Assembly: GCA_038240335.1 (NCBI GenBank)
Contig: JBBSDV010000052.1
Coordinates: 1-16,987, forward strand
Length of the DNA: 16,987 nucleotides
Reading direction: 5' to 3'
Source of the DNA: JBBSDV01 sp038240335
GTDB taxonomy: Bacteria; Chloroflexota; Dehalococcoidia; DSTF01; JACRBR01
Each line of letters opens with the position of its first letter. The first letter of the stretch is position 1. Positions 14,377-16,987 of the stretch are shown here, piece after piece. The notes beneath the pieces are model-generated. The model ran no database searches and had not been told where the DNA came from. It worked only from the letters and a program-made list of their open reading frames with translations. Made by a program: the position numbers and the translations under genes.

Positions 14377-14991
14377 ATGTACTACTGCGTGTTTTGCGAG
14401 ATTATCGCGCGGCGAGAACCGGCGCGCGTCGAATACGAGGACGACGACGTGATCGTCTTCCATAATCGCCTCGACTGGGCCGACCCGATGCTGCTCGCCG
14501 TACCAAAGCAGCATCTCTACCAGGGCGAGCTGTGGATCTCGGACGTGATGGCGAAGGTGGCGCGCGTCGCCGTGATGATGGGGCAGCGGCACTGCTCAAA
14601 CGGCTTCCGGCTCGTGAGCAACTTCGGGGCGCACGGCATGCAGAGCCAGATGCACGCCCACGTTCACGTCGTCGACGGCAAACACCTGCGTCGCTTCCCG
14701 CAATCGCCGGCAACCGTGCACTACGAGGAGGCAAACGTAGTCGTGTATCGCAATGACGTGGAGCGCTGGCCGATCAATATGCTCGCGACCCCGCGCGAGG
14801 CAGCGACGCAGGCCGAGCTGTGGACGTCGGACGTGATCGGCGACGTCGCGCGCGTTGCGGCGACGCTCGGCGGCGAGCATTGCGCCTCGGGGTTCCGGCT
14901 GTTCAGCGACTTCGGGCTCGAGCCCGAACCCGGCGACGAGGCGGGGCACGTCCACATTATCGGCGGCACGTATCTCGGCGAGTACGCGTGA
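14377..14991 (+). CDS. Tandem HIT-domain protein
   Basis: A 204-residue protein made of two copies of a HIT (histidine triad) domain. The family hydrolyses or transfers nucleotidyl groups. Copy 1 (about 1-105) has CVFC near the N terminus, a possible metal site, and the full triad HAHVHVV (His93, His95, His97). Copy 2 (about 113-204) aligns closely: GELWISDVMAKVARVA with AELWTSDVIGDVARVA, and CSNGFRLVSNFG with CASGFRLFSDFG. Its triad reads AGHVHII: the first His is Ala189, while His191 and His193 remain. Copy 2 is therefore probably weakened or non-catalytic. HIT proteins usually dimerise, so the duplication may give an intramolecular dimer with one working site (inference). Leaderless start; divergent from the DUF1015 gene. 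Confidence 0.88.
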   Translation: MYYCVFCEIIARREPARVEYEDDDVIVFHNRLDWADPMLLAVPKQHLYQGELWISDVMAKVARVAVMMGQRHCSNGFRLVSNFGAHGMQSQMHAHVHVVDGKHLRRFPQSPATVHYEEANVVVYRNDVERWPINMLATPREAATQAELWTSDVIGDVARVAATLGGEHCASGFRLFSDFGLEPEPGDEAGHVHIIGGTYLGEYA

Positions 14992-15062
14992 TCGCTTGGC
15001 CTTCCGTTCGACGTCGCTGGTCTCTCGGAAGCCTGCCGAACTCGTCGACTGGCAACTGGCAC

Positions 15063-15797
15063 CTACATCTCGATGCCGAGTTGGGTGAGGGCGGTGCGTT
15101 GGGCGACGTGGAGTTGCTGGATGCCGGCTGCGGCCAGATCGATGAGGCGATCCATCATCTTGCGCTCGAAGGCCTCGCCCTCGGCCGTCCCCTGAAGCTC
15201 AACGAAGCGGCCGGCGTCCGTCATGACGACGTTAAAATCGACCTGTGCAGATGAGTCCTCGGGGTAGTCGAGGTCGAGCAGCGGCTCACCCTCCACGATG
15301 CCGACGCTGACCGCGCCGACAAGCGCCGAGAGCGGCAGCGAGCCAATGGAGCCGGCGGTCACCAGCTTCTGGAGCGCCTGCGCGAGGGCGACGCAACTGC
15401 CAGTAATGGAGGCCGTGCGGGTGCCACCATCGGCCCGGATCACGTCGCAGTCGACAATGAAGTTGCGCTCGCCGAGGAGATCTAAGTTCGTCACGCTGCG
15501 CAGCGAGCGGCCGACGAGGCGCTGGATCTCCTGCGACCGGCCGCTCTGCTTGCCGCGGGCCGCCTCGCGATCCGTGCGGGTGTTCGTCGAGCGGGGGAGC
15601 ATGCCGTATTCGGCCGTTACCCAGCCGCTACCGGTGCCGCGCAGGAACTGCGGGACGCGCTCCTCCATGCTGACGGCGCAGAGCACCCACGTCTCGCCGA
15701 ACTTCACCAGAGCGGAGCCTTCCGCGTGACTGAGGAAATCCGGCTCAATCGAGACCGGCCGCAATTGATCCGGGGTGCGTCCGTCGTGTCGCGCCAT
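15063..15797 (-). CDS. rph: Ribonuclease PH
   Basis: RNase PH is a phosphate-dependent 3'-5' exoribonuclease that trims tRNA and other RNA 3' ends, releasing nucleoside diphosphates. The 244-residue product is full length and shows the expected blocks: ARHDGRTPDQLRP at the start, GSGWVTAEYGMLPRSTNTR, GRSQEIQRLVGRSLR, DCDVIRADGGTRTASITGS and the C-terminal LQGTAEGEAF. ATG 15797 has AGAGGA 9 nt upstream. It converges on the HIT gene with a 71-nt gap in which I see no clear terminator, and lies 97 nt downstream of comEC on the same strand, with a long hairpin between them. Confidence 0.97.
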   Translation of the reverse strand: MARHDGRTPDQLRPVSIEPDFLSHAEGSALVKFGETWVLCAVSMEERVPQFLRGTGSGWVTAEYGMLPRSTNTRTDREAARGKQSGRSQEIQRLVGRSLRSVTNLDLLGERNFIVDCDVIRADGGTRTASITGSCVALAQALQKLVTAGSIGSLPLSALVGAVSVGIVEGEPLLDLDYPEDSSAQVDFNVVMTDAGRFVELQGTAEGEAFERKMMDRLIDLAAAGIQQLHVAQRTALTQLGIEM

Positions 15798-15828
15798 CGT
15801 TCGTCATCCTCTTCTTTCGTGGCTGTTG

Positions 15829-15876
15829 CTCGCCGTAGAGACTACCCCGTGCTTATCGGGGCGGCTACTCGGCGAG
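15829..15876. repeat. Long interrupted hairpin between comEC and rph
   Basis: Outer stem CTCGCCG/CGGCGAG (15829-15835 with 15870-15876), a short TAG/CTA helix (15836-15838 with 15865-15867) and inner stem CCCCG/CGGGG (15845-15849 with 15857-15861) around a 7-nt loop. No T-run follows on the minus strand, so it is not a standard intrinsic terminator; a processing site or stabiliser between the two genes is possible. Confidence 0.5.
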
Positions 15877-15894
15877 ACCGGTGCGCCGGCCGCG

Positions 15895-16987
15895 TCAGCG
15901 GATAATTACCGGCCGCCCTTGCACCCAAAGGCCTACTCCGTCGGTCTCGAAGTGCACGGCGCCATCGTACGCGGTGTTGTACACGGGGCCAAAGTCGTCC
16001 AGGCGATCAACGACCTGAGGAGCAGGATGGCCGAATTGGTTGTCTTTTCCGGACGAGACAACGGACACGGAGGGCTGCACCGCCTCGAGAAAGGCGGCTG
16101 TGCTCGATGTCTTGCTGCCGTGATGCGCGACCTTGAGCACGGTGGCGTGGAGGTCGACGCCGTCGGAGAGCAGCGCCTGCTCGGCCCTTGCCTCGATATC
16201 GGCCGTGAGAAGAAAACTCACGTCGTGCCAGGAGATGCGGACGACCGCGCCGGTGTTGTTGATCGCCGGATCGTTGGTCTCGGCGTCGTCCGGGCCGAGC
16301 ACCTCCATGCGCACGCCGTCGCCGAGATCGAACGCACCTCCCTGGTGTGCCACCTCGATCGCGACACCCTCTGCTCGCGTCGCGGCCAGCCATGTCCGGT
16401 AGGCGAGCGATGGCTCCATGCCCGGGCCGGCGAGCACGCGCTGCACGTCGTATCGATCGAGGACGCCGAAGAGGCCATCGAGGTGGTCAGCCTGTGGGTG
16501 CGTGAGCACCACCATCTCGAGGGCGCGATCGTGCCACGGCAACTCGTCGCCGAGGCCGCGCAGGACGGCGCGCCCCGGGCCGCCGTCGACGAGGATGTCC
16601 CGGCCGCTGGGGGTTTGAATCAGGATCGCATCGCCCTGCCCGATGTCGAGCGCCGTTACGCTCAGCCGCGCGCCCGACGACGGCCACAGCACGAAGCCCG
16701 CCGTCGCGAGTAGGACGACGATGGGCCCGCCGATGGCAATCGTCCGGCCGCTCGATCGACATAGCGGTGCAGGCGAATGGATCCTTACTGGAGGATGCCC
16801 AAAGCGGCGCAGGAGCACGAAGGCGATCGCGGTGATGGCGCTGTAAGTCGTCAACGCCCACCCGACATCGAAGTTCCCGATGTCTTTCGACGCGGATGGC
16901 AGCGCCGCGAGCCAGCGCGCGAGCGAGATCCAGTACGTGAGGAGATAGTACGCGGGCGCCGCGAGCGCGGTGTGCGCGTGCGGGAGG
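15895..16987 (-). CDS. comEC: ComEC/Rec2 C-terminal part, runs off the window
   Basis: Partial gene, open to the right edge, so only the C-terminal part (about 363 codons) is seen. It starts within membrane segments of the competence domain (LAAPAYYLLTYWISLARWLA, then TAIAFVLL and GPIVVLLATAGFVLW) and continues into a metallo-beta-lactamase-like domain: LDIGQGDAILIQ, ILVDGG, THPQADHLDGL, NNTGAVVRI, FLLTADIE and KVAHHGSKTSS. ComEC carries single-stranded DNA across the membrane during natural transformation. THPQADH replaces the second His of the classical HxHxDH motif; the other metal-ligand positions are present. TTG 16854 is an internal codon, not the start. Confidence 0.9.
   Translation of the reverse strand, partial: LPHAHTALAAPAYYLLTYWISLARWLAALPSASKDIGNFDVGWALTTYSAITAIAFVLLRRFGHPPVRIHSPAPLCRSSGRTIAIGGPIVVLLATAGFVLWPSSGARLSVTALDIGQGDAILIQTPSGRDILVDGGPGRAVLRGLGDELPWHDRALEMVVLTHPQADHLDGLFGVLDRYDVQRVLAGPGMEPSLAYRTWLAATRAEGVAIEVAHQGGAFDLGDGVRMEVLGPDDAETNDPAINNTGAVVRISWHDVSFLLTADIEARAEQALLSDGVDLHATVLKVAHHGSKTSSTAAFLEAVQPSVSVVSSGKDNQFGHPAPQVVDRLDDFGPVYNTAYDGAVHFETDGVGLWVQGRPVIIR

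Noticed and set aside
14305..14592. N-terminal extension of the DUF1015 frame (528-residue reading)
   Set aside because: It is antisense to the HIT gene, and DUF1015 similarity begins at the ATG at 14304.

Overview
This is a GC-rich, densely coded bacterial chromosome segment, probably from the phylum Chloroflexota (inferred). The inference rests on a secreted Thr/Pro-rich cohesin/dockerin-like protein, the mix of genes, the many GTG and TTG starts and two apparently leaderless genes. No rRNA or other phylogenetic marker is present, so the taxonomy is tentative. Most of the content is housekeeping. Three stretches look accessory or eroded: 1-844, 4483-4970 and 9597-10261.

Layout, left to right. 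Positions 1-844 hold no credible gene. They contain overlapping alternative hairpins, and two tRNA 3' halves that point outward on opposite strands and lack matching 5' halves; the right-hand one is followed by an intrinsic terminator. Next is a minus-strand operon, transcribed right to left from about 4500 to 845: a possible small membrane protein, PlsY acyltransferase, a hotdog thioesterase, a DegV/FakB-type fatty-acid-binding protein and a flavin disulfide reductase. The genes are joined by short overlaps and mostly start with GTG or TTG. Divergent to it are a DinB-family gene with an apparent 1-nt deletion and a small lipoprotein. A lone CaiB/BaiF protein follows (5371-6549); its active-site residues fit alpha-methylacyl-CoA racemase.

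Positions 6793-9404 (minus strand) carry a probable two-gene metal-ion operon: a soluble PRC-barrel/MgtE_N/CBS protein, then an Nramp-family transporter that has lost the usual transition-metal ligands, which suggests magnesium transport. The transporter's start codon lies in the loop of a perfect 6-bp hairpin, with a second hairpin directly upstream. A divergent Imm40-like orphan immunity protein (9597-9980) and a repeat-bearing spacer come next. Then follow argG, the secreted cohesin/dockerin-like protein and a DUF1015 protein, all on the minus strand.

At 14302-14379 the DUF1015 gene and a tandem-HIT-domain gene diverge. Each has a -10-like hexamer exactly 6 nt before its ATG and no ribosome-binding site. 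The window ends with RNase PH and the C-terminal part of ComEC (both minus strand), separated by a long hairpin. The most notable points are the Nramp-like/MgtE-like pair with its start-codon hairpin, the pair of tRNA 3' halves, the tandem HIT protein with a decayed second active site, and the mirror-image leaderless promoters.
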